From: Ectocarpus siliculosus
Lineage: Eukaryota > Sar > Phaeophyceae > Ectocarpales > Ectocarpaceae
Assembly (NCBI GenBank): GCA_000310025.1
Contig: FN648554.1
Span: 95,803 to 159,802, forward strand
Direction of reading: 5' to 3'
DNA length: 64,000 bases
The stretch's first letter is position 1, and every line of letters starts with the position of its first letter. The notes beneath the pieces are model-generated. The model was given only the letters and a program-made list of their open reading frames with translations. It had not been told where the DNA came from and ran no database searches. Below are positions 10,626 through 22,344 of this stretch, one piece after another. Made by a program: the position numbers and the translations under genes.

Positions 10626-13360
10626 TACGCTCATGCAAGACGGTTGCGTCGGCATCGGTGACAGCAGCCAACGTACGTCACAAAAACGCTGCTCTTCCGT
10701 TCCGACGCGTTGTAGATACGGAGGCAGCTGCTGTAATCACACGGGGGAAATATTGGAGATTGCGTTCGTAATGTTTAGTGAAAATACACGAAACGTGCTG
10801 AGAAACGTGCGACTCCTTACGAGAAAAAATGAGCACTAGTTCCATACTAACCCGGCGACCATGAACTTTTGTACAGGGTTCCGGCCGTCAATGTCCTAAA
10901 GAATCTGCTGTTTATCATGGTGGGAGGAAACGAGGGAAGGTCTGTTTTACCTTGCCCACAACAAACGCTGCGTGGAGGGGAAAGGGGACCCGCCCCTTCG
11001 CAAGACTCTGATACCTTTGGCCGTTACTCGTGTATTTTGTGGGTGGGCGAACTGGCTGGGTCGTGCCTCATGCATCGGCCCGTTGTTGGTATTTCGGCAC
11101 CGCGGTGTCGAAGACAGTTCATAGCCACACCAGTTTAACTTGGCGCCGACCACGGCGTTACCTTCTCGAATGTCGAGTACACATTATCAGGGCCTAGGTT
11201 TTGGGGAACCAAAGCATCAACTGGTCGAGCAGTATCTCCCGGTGTGATGTTTCCGAACGGCTGCATTCAACAATGCAACAGCTCCGCCACGCACATTTTG
11301 ATGTTTAGGGTGTGTGTGTGCGCATGCACGTTCGTGTGTGTGAAAGAAACTTTAATCCGTCAGGTATCGATGATCACGAACATGACTTTACGAGTGTAGT
11401 GGCATTGGCCACCTATATCGCTTCGGTCGCATGGTTGGAATCGATCTACTGCGGGTGAAATATACCCGGGAATGTTCTCATAATATTTGGTCATGTCTCG
11501 AACGATGCATAGCGGCGAGAGCGCAGAGTCAGGTTCGAACTACATGCCCTCTCCCCTCCCCCAACACGGTTAGGATGGTTGGAATACCTGTGTTTCTCAC
11601 CACGGTTGGCGTAGTATGCAGCAACACCGGGAATTATCCTTGTCTGGAACTTCGAGAAATTACGCCATTCATAGCGCGTCTTTCAAATGGAAACATGACG
11701 CGGGCGGGGACAATTATGGTTGAAATGCGGGGTCGGCATTGTCATGTGCTCGTCGGTCAGCTTGCTCGTGAATGTCGGATGCGCGCCAAATAATTGACGC
11801 TCGACGATATCTGCAGAGACAACCGCGGTGAAGCCACTTTATTCCTTTCCTATGATGAAGCCACAGGCTGTACGGTCCCATTGTTTATTTTTTTCTACCG
11901 TGGGCCGCGCCGTAAGTCGAACCGCAAGAAGGAATTCCACGTGGCGCCCCCCCCCCCCAATAAAAAACGAATAAACAAACAAACGATACCATGCCTCGCG
12001 CGTCGCTTGATCCCATGCAACCTGTCCCGGCTACGTTCGGATGCCCACGAGATTGGAAACCCGGGCTGCACGACAGCGCAGCCCTGTCGCTTTCGTTCTG
12101 TTGTTTCTTTTCTTTTTCTGCCTCGTGCTTTTCGTCATGTTTTCCCGTGTAGTGAGATATCCCAGGCATCATGCGGATCATTTCGCGGGAACCTCAAAGA
12201 TACAGCGGGAAGCAAGCAACGCCATGAAACCACCATACGGCGCAGGGCACATGGCGATCAAGAAGGGCAAGGCAAACGATACTTAGCGCTTCATAGTGCG
12301 CCACAGTTGACTATCGGTACTGCACGCCACCGCCGAGAGACAGACTAGGGTCTCTCTGAGGTAGCGCTCGCCGTTGTGCTTCTTGGTGGAGGAACTCTTT
12401 GAGTCCTCCGATTTGGGGACTTTCTAGGCAGGCGGCGCGTCACGAAGGCCAACGGCTGAGCTGTGCCGTCCCGTTTCGCGGTCAAATTGAGTGCAGGGTG
12501 CGTATCGCACAGTTCTGTGTTGGTAATATAAGCGTAATGCACGACATCGGACGACCCCGAAGCAGATATCGCACGACTTCGAATTGGGTGTTTTCTGAAT
12601 GGTAGTGCGTACCATTGGGAGGCTCAATCGTCCGAGACTGCTACTGTGCAACAGTTTCGTCCCGTCTGGTAGTACTCGGAGGGAGATTTATTGTTTTAGA
12701 AGCAGAGACACGTTAGGATACCGCAGAGGCTTTGTGCCGTGCGGATCGTGTGGTACGGGAGATGTCTCCCTCCGTAGGCCACAGAAATATTAATCAAGGC
12801 AATTCGAAAGAAAACAATAAACTCGTGTCAGTTGCTATTCCCAAAATCTAGCAAAGACAAGGTCCGTCGTCACAAAAAAGCTATCATAGAGCCATCAAAA
12901 GATGAAAAGAACATGCAAACTACAAAAGCAAGAACAGGATGCACAAGCCCGAAGAGGTACACCTACAGTACATCCCTGCAGCACGTTTGGTATGGATGAT
13001 TTTTCTGGATCCGAATGTTCATATCGTAGTTCTTGTTATCTTCCCTTTTCAAAAACGCGCTGTACGTTGTTTCTGTTCGTGGGTCTACGGACGTGGTTTG
13101 GATATGTTAGCACGTACAAGTGTGACGCAGATGGTGTAGAACCTTTTAGGTAGGGGTACGGTGATGATGCACCGGGACCCCCTTTGTTGTGTAGCAGCCC
13201 TGCTGCCACTCCTCCTTTCTGAGCACGACAGCGCCCTGGGTACGCGCGTTGTCTCGCCGTCTGAAGTTAATGCACTGCACAAACAATACCCGATAAGTAC
13301 GCGGAGTACGGCCGATAAACACTCTACAGTTTGTCCCTCGAGGCATAGCCGCATCGGGTG
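10626..13360. other. no gene recognised
   Basis: Two adjoining plus-strand frames (11431-11793 and 11794-12348) and several minus-strand frames are open. None shows a known motif, and their composition does not differ from the surroundings. A homopolymer run of about 11 C lies at about 11948-11959. I looked for a copia-type LTR or primer-binding site upstream of the gag remnant at 13.4 kb and found none that I could support. Confidence 0.45.
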
Positions 13361-15150
13361 ATGGCTGCGTCGGACAGGGGTTCAGTCGAAGGGCTGCGGG
13401 AAGAGACCTCAGCCACGCAACAGCAATACGCCGAGAACCCGGCGATTGCGAGGCTAGAGGGCCAGTTGCCGCAGCTGATGAGCATAGGGACCGAGCTGAA
13501 GAAGAAGGAACAAGGCGACGCCCTGGCGGGCGATGCCAGTAGGGGCGGCGGTGCTGCCGTCCCAAGCCAGAGAGAGCCCTTCCCGTCGGAGGGCGACGGG
13601 GCATTTTGCCCGGAAACGACCCATGATGGGCCAAATCATCCGCGGGAAAGCAGCTGGGACAACATACCGGGAGCGAGTCCTGGGGTTCCAGCGAGAGTGG
13701 GGCCTGGCGTAGGAGCTGACAGCAGCGGAAGCGAGGGGGTTAAACCCCCCAGGTGAGATACCCGCAACTCGTGGTAATGGTGCATACATCGATAGCTTCA
13801 GTCACTCGAAGAAAGTGAACGTGGTTGTCCCTCGCCTTGAGGGGGGGCGCAGCAACGGATTTAGCACGTGGCGAAAAGCTTTCATCCAGACCGCTAAGAC
13901 CGTCGAACTAGACGGTCAACTCATCGGGAGTACTGAGAGACATGCCCCCGTGGGCGACCCGAACATGCCCACCTCCACACTTTACAACGACTTGCGCTAC
14001 ACTAGGAGCGAGGTCGCACGTGGGCTCGGCGCGTTCCACTTCATCACTACCGCCGTGGTGGAAGAAACCGACAAAGCGGTCGTCAGTAGGTGTGTGACGG
14101 CGAAGGGGGTCCTCACGGAGCTTGAGAAAGTTTACGACCCCGAGTCGCAGGGCTCCAAACAAGCCCTGATGAAAGAGATGTTCCTCTTCTCGATCCCGGC
14201 ACACAGCAGCAGCAACCCAACCGAGCACCTAAGCAAGCTCGAGCAGATATACATGCGCCTACGCGAAAAGGGGCTTAACGCTGACACACCGTTTGTCCTC
14301 GCACACTTCGTCGACTCGCTTCCACCCGAGTACCAACAAGCGAAGTTCCTGTTGGAGACGGCGACGAAGCTGGACGGGGGCGAGATCGTCAGGATCGTGA
14401 GCACGGTGCACGCGAGCCTCCCGGAGGGGAGGAAGGCCCCGAAGGGCCAGCGGAAGGCGGAGCATGCTTTCCTCGCGAGCGACGGTGGCAGCAGGGGCGG
14501 AGCGCCCGGCCGCAGCAGCGGCGGCCGCAATAAGGGTGGCGGGGGCGGCGGTGGCAGCCAGAAGGGGGAGGGGGGAGGTAGCAAGGGCGGTGGGGGCGGT
14601 GGGGGCGGTGGTGGTGGCAAAAGCGGCGGAGGCGGCGGCGGCGGTGCAAGTAGCATGCACGGCCGCTGCTTCCGGTGCGGAGAGAAGGGTCACCAGGCGG
14701 CCGCCTGTACCAAGCCCGAGCCCCTTCGATGCGAGAAGTGCCTGGGCTACGGACACGACAAGAGCACGTGCTCGTCCGAGCAGGCGGTGCTCGCGGTGGA
14801 ACTGCCGGTCTTGGACACCACCGCACTGGACGTGGCAGAGGAGGCGCTAGTGGTCCGTTACTTCACAGGCGAGTGGCACAGAGTCGTTAATCGACGGGCT
14901 GTAGAGCAGGCCAGGCGGGAAAGGTTTGCGGCCGATACCGGCGCAACCAACCACATGTTCCCGAGCGCTAACGCGTTGGAAAACTACCATGAGTGCGATC
15001 GACGTTTGAGTGTCGCCGCAGGGAAGCAAGCCTTTGCCATCGTAGGGTACGGCGACGTGAGGGTGACCGTCGCTTCTCGCGTTGGGACCATAGACCTGTT
15101 GTTGACACGGGTCGCTCAGACTGCAAACGGTGTGAGGTGGCGAAGAAAAA
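13361..15150 (+). pseudogene. Ty1/copia-type gag-protease remnant
   Basis: The main frame (first usable codon GTG at 13815, but the frame is open further upstream) encodes a Gag-like helical region with the WRKAF and YDPESQGSKQ-type features of copia Gag (UBN2 family). A Gly-rich linker follows (about 14470-14650), then two zinc knuckles CFRCGEKGHQAAAC and CEKCLGYGHDKSTC (C-x2-C-x4-H-x4-C, about 14668-14772). Next comes a retropepsin start, FAADTGATNHMF, with the catalytic D-T-G (about 14926-14961). Homology is lost soon after about 15100; integrase, reverse transcriptase and RNase H are missing. An upstream frame from 13361 to 13756 lies in another phase. It meets the main frame around a G/C run at about 13735-13750, so a frameshift in that run is likely. 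Gag would form particles and the protease would cut the polyprotein; this copy cannot do so alone. Confidence 0.85.
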
Positions 15151-15182
15151 TGACGGTCTGTTTCCTGGATTGCGTACATGAG

Positions 15183-17544
15183 ACACAAGCATCAAACACG
15201 AAATATGACAAGCGAATTGTGCTACTAGCGAGAAAAACTCATTTTTCTATTGAACAACGATCCCCCCCCCCCCCCCCGCAAAAAAGCCGTACAGTGTGCA
15301 AGGGCGAATCCAAAATGCACTGGAAACCGCACCAACAAGCAGAGGGAACGAGAGATAGAGACGAGGCATTCGCTTGTTTTACGCCGAGGTCAGCGTTCAA
15401 ACCAAAGAAGTCGATCACGAAACAACAGGAGATGAAACAAAAAACAGGACGACGCATAGAAAAAAACATACATTTTTCTCTGTAGTCTATCTCTCTCACC
15501 TGAACGGCATCTCTCTTCAGTCGGTCCTTGAACAGTTGGTCTTGTCCTCTTTCTTGCCCTCCTTCGCCTTCGCCTGTGCCGGAGGGAGAAGACCCAGCAG
15601 CAGCAGCAGAAGGGACATACTGGAAACACACGTCGCCGGCATTCTCGGGTAGGACGGGCACAGGTTTGGGCTTCTTTGTTGAATCTGCTGCTGCTGCGGC
15701 GGCGGCGACGTCACTCTCATCCTGCACAGCCTCACGATAGAAGGAAGGGGAGGAGGGGGAGGCGGGGGGTGGGGTGTTCTCATAGTCGGCATGCCGTAGT
15801 CGTTAGACCGTTGACCTTGCATCCCTACAATGCCGGGACGGAGCACGCCGGGTTCTCACAGGACCTGGCTCAGATTGAAGGACGGGGGGGAGTATCTTTA
15901 CGAAAAACAAATGTTCTCAGCGTAGCCCGTCGAACCACCGTCGAATCGCCGCGATGGTTGTCGTTCGGAAAATACTACAAACAAGACAGGGTGGAGGCGA
16001 CGCCCTCTGGCAACAAATTGCCGTAGGAAGAAGACGGCGTAGTACATAGTTCGTCTCTCTTTCCCGGAGTCACAAAACTTGGTTGTTTGTGACAACAACA
16101 TCAACAACAACTGCAGCAACAACAACAACGCAGGGTCGAAACGAAAAACACAAAGCACCAAAACAAACAATCCACGTCTAACTTCACAATAACACACTCT
16201 GCTGACTACCCCTTAACCCCACATGCGCACACGCCTCCCCCTGACCCTAACTTCCCGACGCCGCAGAGTCTTTGTGAACGGGTCACATGCTGTCGAGTTT
16301 CGGCTGAGGTTGGTCGGGTTTCGTATGGGAACGGAGAAAGGGCGAGGGATGGGAGGACTCAGTTGTTCCACGTTCATGACCACCGGGGGTAAGGAGCTCC
16401 CGTACACATGAATGGGGGAGTCATGGTTGCCACAGAGCGGTGGCCCCGCAGTGACCAATTGACCATCTGGTTGGGCGACGCCCGTTTTGCGACCAGTGCG
16501 CGCGATCGTGGCTACTCAGCCCCCGGTTGGGTACCGAAAAATGGCCGGGCCGTTCGTACAAGAGCACGCGTTCGAGCATCACCAAACAACCCGTATCACC
16601 ACTCAGGCGCTACCAAAAACCAACATCATCCCAGCCCCAACAAAAAATATTTTTCAGAAGCATTGTGCCCCGTGGAATAAATAGCAAAAAGACAGATGTT
16701 GCTTTCATCATAGGGGCAACGGTTGACATTTCGAGCACTGCCACCTGCTTGTTTTCTCATCCGCGGGGGAAAACTGTGCGGGGGGGAGGGGGGTAAACGA
16801 GAAACGGCTCCAACACTCGAACTGCTACACGTACGACAGACAGGTGTATACACCTCGCTCACCGATGCCTCTCGACACCATGCCGGTGTGGTGTCTGCCG
16901 TCCATCTTGTATCCCTGTGGCCGCACCACCGGGACGGGAAAGAAGGAAGCGAGGAACAAGGGAAAGCAAGCGCAGCGACGTCACAAATCCGCTACGGAGG
17001 AAAGGATCGGATTTGACTCCGTGCAGTCGTGCGGCTTGTTTGGTCCCAGGAAGCACACGATACACTAACCCTATGTTAGAAAAAAATACACCTTTGCATG
17101 CCATCATCGCCAGAACCCCGGTCTTCCACTCCTTGTTCCTCTTCTCCTTGCAATATGCCGACTTGGCGTTGTGGTCGCCACCGCCGCCTTGTCGAGCAAG
17201 CACATTGCGGTGGCGACCGATTGTCACCAAATGAGTTGCGTGGCGACCGACCGACCCTCCTATATATACACAAGACTACTCTTCAAACGAAAATGATCGA
17301 TAAGCAAGTCTCAAAACCCCTCGCCGATTCCCTGTTGCGGTTGCTCGCCAGCCTCCGCAGGAGAATGGCGGTAATGGGTCGACATCGACCGACACCACCT
17401 GCACGGTGCACCAGCTCGACAATCCCTAAGAGGAGGGACAAAGCGACCCTCCCACGCCGCGGCCGACTCCTCCGTCGGCTGCAGAATGCTATCCGTCCCC
17501 CATCAATCACGAGGGAGCTCCACAGGTTGGTCAGGTTGGCGACC
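15183..17544. other. no gene; homopolymer and CAA-rich sequence
   Basis: Beyond the copia remnant I see no domain. Long C runs (about 15263-15277 and 17560-17572) and a CAA/CAG-rich stretch (about 16095-16130) are present. Several frames are open on both strands only because of this low-complexity sequence. No LTR matching the upstream side of the copia gag was seen. Confidence 0.45.
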
Positions 17545-18423
17545 TCACCGCCCCCCGCCCCCCCCCCCCCCCGCCGCCGCCGCCCCATCGGCCGCCGTGT
17601 TGATCGCACAGGATGCACAACACAAGCTTGTGCGTTTCCATCTATTCAATACATCATATAAACCAAAGTTAACACGTCCCTCGTACTGCGCCATATTTCC
17701 GAAATAGTCACACATCGGTGCCCATATTATCGATTTGGCATCCCCGCAGACTACGCTGAACCCCACCCCTGATAAGCTCAAGAAAAAAAAAGTTGGGAAT
17801 TGAAACAGAAACTGCGCTATCTTGGTGCTCCGAAAGCCTTTGTTGGACACGCACCACTTATCGAAGCTAAAGCACGCTGTGGAAGTGCTCGTTGTGGATG
17901 TAACGGTTGTTCTGGCCCGACTGATCGTGGCGCCAGACCGGCACCTTGCGCGCTTCTGACACCGCCTTGCATTTGCCGGGCGAACATTTGTGGTACATAT
18001 GGACAACCCGGCGGATAGCCCGCGCCGGGAAAAAAACAGCCCCTTCCTTCCGCTCATCGTTGGGTGCCCCGTAGCTGCATCGATGTCCTGGTTTTGTCCC
18101 AGTCCGGTGGTGACGTACTCCGCGACGGCCACCCACAACGTCATCTCTCCGATTGTACCCTCCCCCTGCGGAGGGCTGCCGACGTGCTTCGCGAAGAATG
18201 CTACCCTCGCCAACGAGCAGATGCCAGCCGGGCCTGGCTTTTTCGATACCAAGGCGTCGCGAGTGGAGTAGATCTCCACGCCAGTGTCATTTCCAACCAT
18301 CCACTCGCGGTTGTTGATCTCGGCGTTTCGCACGTCACCGCCCCGCAGTGTACCACTCCCACTAGACACTTCGGCTGGTGCACCCGTCCAGTTATTGGAG
18401 AAACTGACGCGATCTTCTCTCAA
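17545..18423 (-). CDS. unrecognised open frame, 292 codons
   Basis: This minus-strand frame of 292 codons begins with an ATG at 18423. It has mixed composition in its first half, then Ser/Thr- and Arg-rich patches, and ends in a Gly run that is antisense to a C homopolymer (17560-17572). I do not recognise a family. Overlapping frames on the plus strand (18064-18735) are nearly as long, so coding status is uncertain. A second unrecognised minus-strand frame lies upstream (18585-19148), and the two could be exons or frameshifted pieces of one gene. No transposon hallmark (DDE, YR, zinc knuckle) is visible in either. Confidence 0.25.
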   Translation of the reverse strand: MREDRVSFSNNWTGAPAEVSSGSGTLRGGDVRNAEINNREWMVGNDTGVEIYSTRDALVSKKPGPAGICSLARVAFFAKHVGSPPQGEGTIGEMTLWVAVAEYVTTGLGQNQDIDAATGHPTMSGRKGLFFSRRGLSAGLSICTTNVRPANARRCQKRARCRSGATISRARTTVTSTTSTSTACFSFDKWCVSNKGFRSTKIAQFLFQFPTFFFLSLSGVGFSVVCGDAKSIIWAPMCDYFGNMAQYEGRVNFGLYDVLNRWKRTSLCCASCAINTAADGAAAAGGGGGGGR

Positions 18424-18584
18424 GCCGAGGTCTCTGAACTTCCAGCACCGCCGGCACCGGGGGTTGCCGCAGAGCGCTCAGACGCGGTGCAGCCTGCCGC
18501 ACGAGTACCACGTACGGTATTATTCTTCCAGCCGAAATTCCTTTCGCATGGCCAACCCAAGCGCCCGGATCCAATCCGGTCTTA

Positions 18585-19148
18585 CTACGACGTCGCTGTG
18601 AGGCCCGCCCCGTGCTCGCCTATGGTCATCTCCCAGTCTTCAGTGCCCCTAGCTCTGCCCACACCGTGCTTCCGGGAGTGGCTCAGAGCATCTGACAGGG
18701 TCTTCAGCAGCTTTCGGCAAGGATTGCTCGCTTGAACGGTTGACACAACGCAGTCGTCGCGCTTGGTGTACTGGCGGGCTTTCCACGCAAGGCCCTCCAT
18801 CATCGCGTTGGCGGCCATACGCGTGTTTAGGCGGCGGGCGATATGGACGACGTTATCTCGGCCGCTCCCTGACATCGCGAAGGTCTTGGAGTCTTGTACA
18901 GTACTTCTCCCGTGTTGACGTTGACCGCTTCCCCTGAAGAGTTTCGGCAAGGCGACCGGGCGTGCGGTGGCATAATGTTTGGCGGGCGACACAAACAAAT
19001 TCCAACATTTGGTTGTTGTGGAGGGCGACGTCGTCTTTCCCGCATTCTGAGAAAATGGGTTGCTCTTCATTCCGGGGGGGAGAAACATATGCGTGCGACA
19101 CGAGTCACGGGAGCTCTCAGCGTCCGGCCGTTCGTGGAATTCCCCCAT
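18585..19148 (-). CDS. unrecognised open frame, 187 codons
   Basis: This minus-strand frame has a balanced composition with a helical-looking stretch around DNVVHIARRLNTRMAANAMM and a following Cys/Lys-containing segment. That pattern looks more protein-like than the competing frames. No family is recognised. It lies 161 bp upstream of the other unrecognised minus-strand frame (17545-18423) in the same direction, and the intervening bases contain stops in the obvious frames. It could be a fragment of a host gene or of an unclassified element. Confidence 0.25.
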   Translation of the reverse strand: MGEFHERPDAESSRDSCRTHMFLPPGMKSNPFSQNAGKTTSPSTTTKCWNLFVSPAKHYATARPVALPKLFRGSGQRQHGRSTVQDSKTFAMSGSGRDNVVHIARRLNTRMAANAMMEGLAWKARQYTKRDDCVVSTVQASNPCRKLLKTLSDALSHSRKHGVGRARGTEDWEMTIGEHGAGLTATS

Positions 19149-20199
19149 CGTAACAAGCAGACGTAGCCCGACTGCCCATCACTTGGCTGTAGGTTTTAAA
19201 AGACGAGTATGACGGTAATGTTCTGTTTCGAGGTTGGCCACTCTCTCCGTGGATCGACACGACCGCTCTTTTGGTTGTTCCGAACGGGGTCTCATACAAC
19301 GGACCGAACTACGCGCACACAGGAACAAGCAGAGACGCAAACACTGTTCAACGCAAAATGCAAGGCCAGCTCACAGATGGGAAAAGAGGACCGCCTGTTT
19401 TAGAGCACCTCTCTCACGTTGTTGTTTAAAGCATTCCAAAATTTCCTACATCTGCAACTACACACAATCAGCCACATATTTTCGGACCACACGCGCCTGC
19501 ATATTACCCAATACTGGTGCTGGAGAGCAATGGTCCTCGCTAAAATCCTCTGGCGCAGTGGTCTCGAAATAAAACGCTCGAGAGAGTATTCATGAACACA
19601 ACGGAGTAACCCCAAGACCAACTCGTCGGCAGTGCGCAGCCCTCCCCCCACTATCAGTGTCGAGTGAGGCCATAGCCACCTTTTCTCGGCCTAACACGCC
19701 TCGATATTCTTGTTTGTGTTGCCAATGTCGCTGGACAGCAAGAGTTCGCGCTGAACACCACCCATCGAGGCCTACTACGGTGTTTACCCCCTGTTTTGAA
19801 GAGCTACCCCGAGTTATATCTGCTGGGTCTGCCATCGCTCGACAACACATGGTTCGTTTGAATCCTCGTGGACCAACCACCGGCGAACTTAGAACTTTAC
19901 CATTTGGCAGTCGAACACAGCAGCTATTTATTGGTGGAGCACAGTCAGAGAAACAAAGACCGCGTCGAGATAGCCCGTGACCTGAGGCTTATAGGCCCGG
20001 CTTATGGTCGGGTCCACTAATGTTGTCTCGTGTGACTACAGGCCGATTCAGCTCCGTTTTCAGCTCCGATCACTTGGCGTGCCGAAAGATCGCCGTTGTG
20101 CCTCGCCTAAGAGCAAAAAGCATACAAAGAGACAGCAGTGAGACACAAGCAGCCCACCCACCCCAAAAGCATGCTTATCATCAATGCGCACAGGACTCG
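19149..20199. other. no gene recognised
   Basis: Short frames on both strands (for example 19590-19880 on the minus strand) show no domain I can name. No repeats longer than about 20 bp were noticed inside this stretch. Confidence 0.4.
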
Positions 20200-20600
20200 C
20201 ATATCTCTTTGGAGGAGTGTCTTTTTTCCCGCTGGCCTCTCGTGAGTCCAATTTGTTTCGACATGAACGTTTAAACTTTTTGGAGCCGTTTCGTCGGCCC
20301 CCACACCGGAGGAATGTACCGGGCATAGACCGAGAGTCTCGCGGCTCGCGGCTCGCGGCGTGCCGGGTGGGGAATTGCTGGCGTTGAAAAGTCGCTAGAA
20401 ATTATCTCTTTGGAGGATTGTCTTTGTTCCCGCTGGCCTCTCGTGAGTCCAAATTTTTCGACATGAACCTTTAAACTTTTTGGAGCCGTTTCTTCGGCTC
20501 CCACACCGGAGGAATGTACCGGGCATGAACCGAGAGTCTCGCGGCTCGCGGCGTGCCGGGTGGGGAATTGCTGGCGTTGAAAAATCGCTAGAAATCAGCG
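20200..20600 (+). repeat. two-copy tandem duplication, period about 203 bp
   Basis: Copy 1 (about 20200-20401) and copy 2 (about 20403-20597) share TATCTCTTTGGAGGA, CCGCTGGCCTCTCGTGAGTC, TTTAAACTTTTTGGAGCCGT, CACACCGGAGGAATGTACCG and GGGGAATTGCTGGCGTTGAA. Copy 1 carries one extra GCGGCTC heptamer in a short CGCGGCT run. No coding domain is visible in either copy. Confidence 0.9.
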
Positions 20601-21357
20601 ATTTGGTTCTCCCGGAGGTTCCAAATGGTTCCGTTTTTTTTTTTGGGTTCTCGCGGACATCGTGACGTCAGCGCGTCAGGGTCAGCTGGCGTTGCTTCAC
20701 CCACACCTCCACAGCCACCTCGCGCAGCCCTCCCCACGACATGTCCTCCATCCTCGGTAACTCCCCGTGGGAAAGAAGGGACGGTACCACCAGCCGAACG
20801 CGCCTGCCTTCTCTCCCGGGGTGTTCAAGGTCGTCACGCAGGAGGTATTGTACAAGGTTCAACAACCGCTGTCGGCGACCTGACTGACATCGACTGGCTT
20901 AGACGACGAATGCAACACAGGCGTGCTGGACAAGAAGGAGGGGGAGTCGGGCAACAGGTGGCTCCAGTGCAACCTACCGGGTTGCATTGCCTAGGCCAGC
21001 ATGCTGTAAAACCCGGTGAAGTACAGCAAGAGCGAGCGGCTGTGAATGTTCCGCTCAGCCCGTCTTCGAGACGCCGTTCGAGGGAAGAGCGTCACACGAA
21101 GACACGGAAAGTGGGTTTGGGTCTGTTGGTGCTGCTGTGGTAGCTGTGTGTGGTATCTACATAGAGCGGTGTGTATTTCTGGCTAGCGTGTGGCTTCTCT
21201 TTAGCAGTGTGTGCCTCAGGCTAGTATAGGCGGCTTATTGGTGCGGTTAGTACGTGTGACAATCATGGGGTTGAACTTTTTCTTTTTGTACTGCTGCTGT
21301 CGTACTGCCGCAAACATCAGTGATCTGGTCAGTGGGTGACATTTTTGGGTTATCTCA
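20601..21357. other. no gene recognised
   Basis: A plus-strand frame of 172 codons (20625-21143) is open but has no recognisable motif. A T homopolymer lies at about 20633-20644. I see nothing else that I can support. Confidence 0.4.
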
Positions 21358-21540
21358 TGGTCGCGGGCCATGGCCGCGTGGTCGGGCCATGGCCCAACGA
21401 TGGACCGGCCATGACTTCGCATCGTGGCCCGTCCATGGCCCGTCCATGGCCCGACCATGGCCCGGCCATGTAGGGTCATGGCCCGGTCATGGCCCGGTCA
21501 TTGCCCGGCCATGATTTGGTCACAGCCGGGTCATGGCTCA
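21358..21540. repeat. CCATGGCCCG minisatellite
   Basis: About 180 bp consist of imperfect decamer-like units around CCATGGCCCG, GGTCATGGCC and GGCCATG. CCATGG and GGCC are both palindromic, so either strand shows the same words. It directly abuts the truncated 3' end of the first DIRS element and may have formed at that breakpoint. It is related in style, not in exact sequence, to the CCCATGGG block at 5.2 kb. Confidence 0.85.
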
Positions 21541-21552
21541 ACCACGACATGA

Positions 21553-22300
21553 TAATAGCTCCACCATAAGAGGGACTACCACGCCACTCCCTCTTCGCCT
21601 TGACTGCGGTCCCCTCACATGATTCCGCGTCCGCACACGAATGCTCCCTCTTTCATTCTGATCGCCCTTGGGACCTCGAAAACGCAGCTCTAGCCGATCT
21701 GCATTGCGGTAGTTGCCGAACTCTAGTTTATCGTTGCCTGAAAACAGACCTGGTAAGACAATGAGGTGCGTGTGCTACACCAGCGCCGTTCGCGAAAACC
21801 TCGTCAGATCGGTAATACAAAAGACTCTTCCTCCTGCCCCGCAACTTTGGATCCTGCATTCCGCGTCACGCATTATGCATCAGGAAACCAGTAGGCGTAC
21901 ACGACGCGGGGTGCCTAGAACTACATTACTCCTTGAGATCCCCCGCAATGCGCATTTCAGCAAAGGGGACGAGATGTCCAGCTCAACAGACGCTTCCACC
22001 CTGCGGTAGAACTGCACGGCTGCGAGCGTCCCTAAAATCGTAATAGCGGGCTTGCTCTCCACGTCAAAGCACCATGCGGAAAATCGATCAGCTCCCATAC
22101 CCTGAACCAATCTGAAACACCGGCGTGGAAAAACCGCGGGCTGCCTATCATCCCTCGAAACGTGCACCAAGACTTGAAACTCGACGCGTAAGTGCGTCTA
22201 GACGAAGGCGCAATTGATTGCCTGAAGAGCTGCACGCCGAGTTGTCGGAGACTAGATCCCGTCCTGCCTGCCCCAGTTCTTGCGCCTGCCACTGAGCATC
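21553..22300 (-). pseudogene. DIRS tyrosine recombinase, partial (copy A)
   Basis: Downstream of RNase H the frame gives an N-terminal helical (SAM-like) domain with the phrase SSRRTYASSFKSWCTFR (about 22160-22215). In another frame it continues with LAAVQFYRRVEA...SPLLKCALRGISR (about 21940-22010) and, further on, LRFRGPKGDQ (about 21655-21690). These match the same blocks in copy B. The segment with the first catalytic arginine appears deleted, and the HxxR and tyrosine part is missing. In DIRS elements this enzyme integrates the circular DNA intermediate; this copy is dead. Confidence 0.75.
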
Positions 22301-22344
22301 CTGTCGGAAAGCGCGGACAACCGGGGGCGATACTTTCATACTTC

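Noticed and set aside
12300..13360. 5' LTR and primer-binding site of the copia remnant
   Set aside because: No matching LTR exists downstream and no tRNA-complementary site was recognisable.
14132..14826. Three minus-strand frames rich in Pro, Ala or Arg opposite the copia gag
   Set aside because: They are shadows of the Gly-rich GGC/GGT run on the plus strand, and the plus frame has zinc knuckles and the protease site.
20625..21143. 172-codon plus-strand frame
   Set aside because: No motif, biased composition, and it overlaps a tandem-duplicated and low-complexity region; not supported as a gene.
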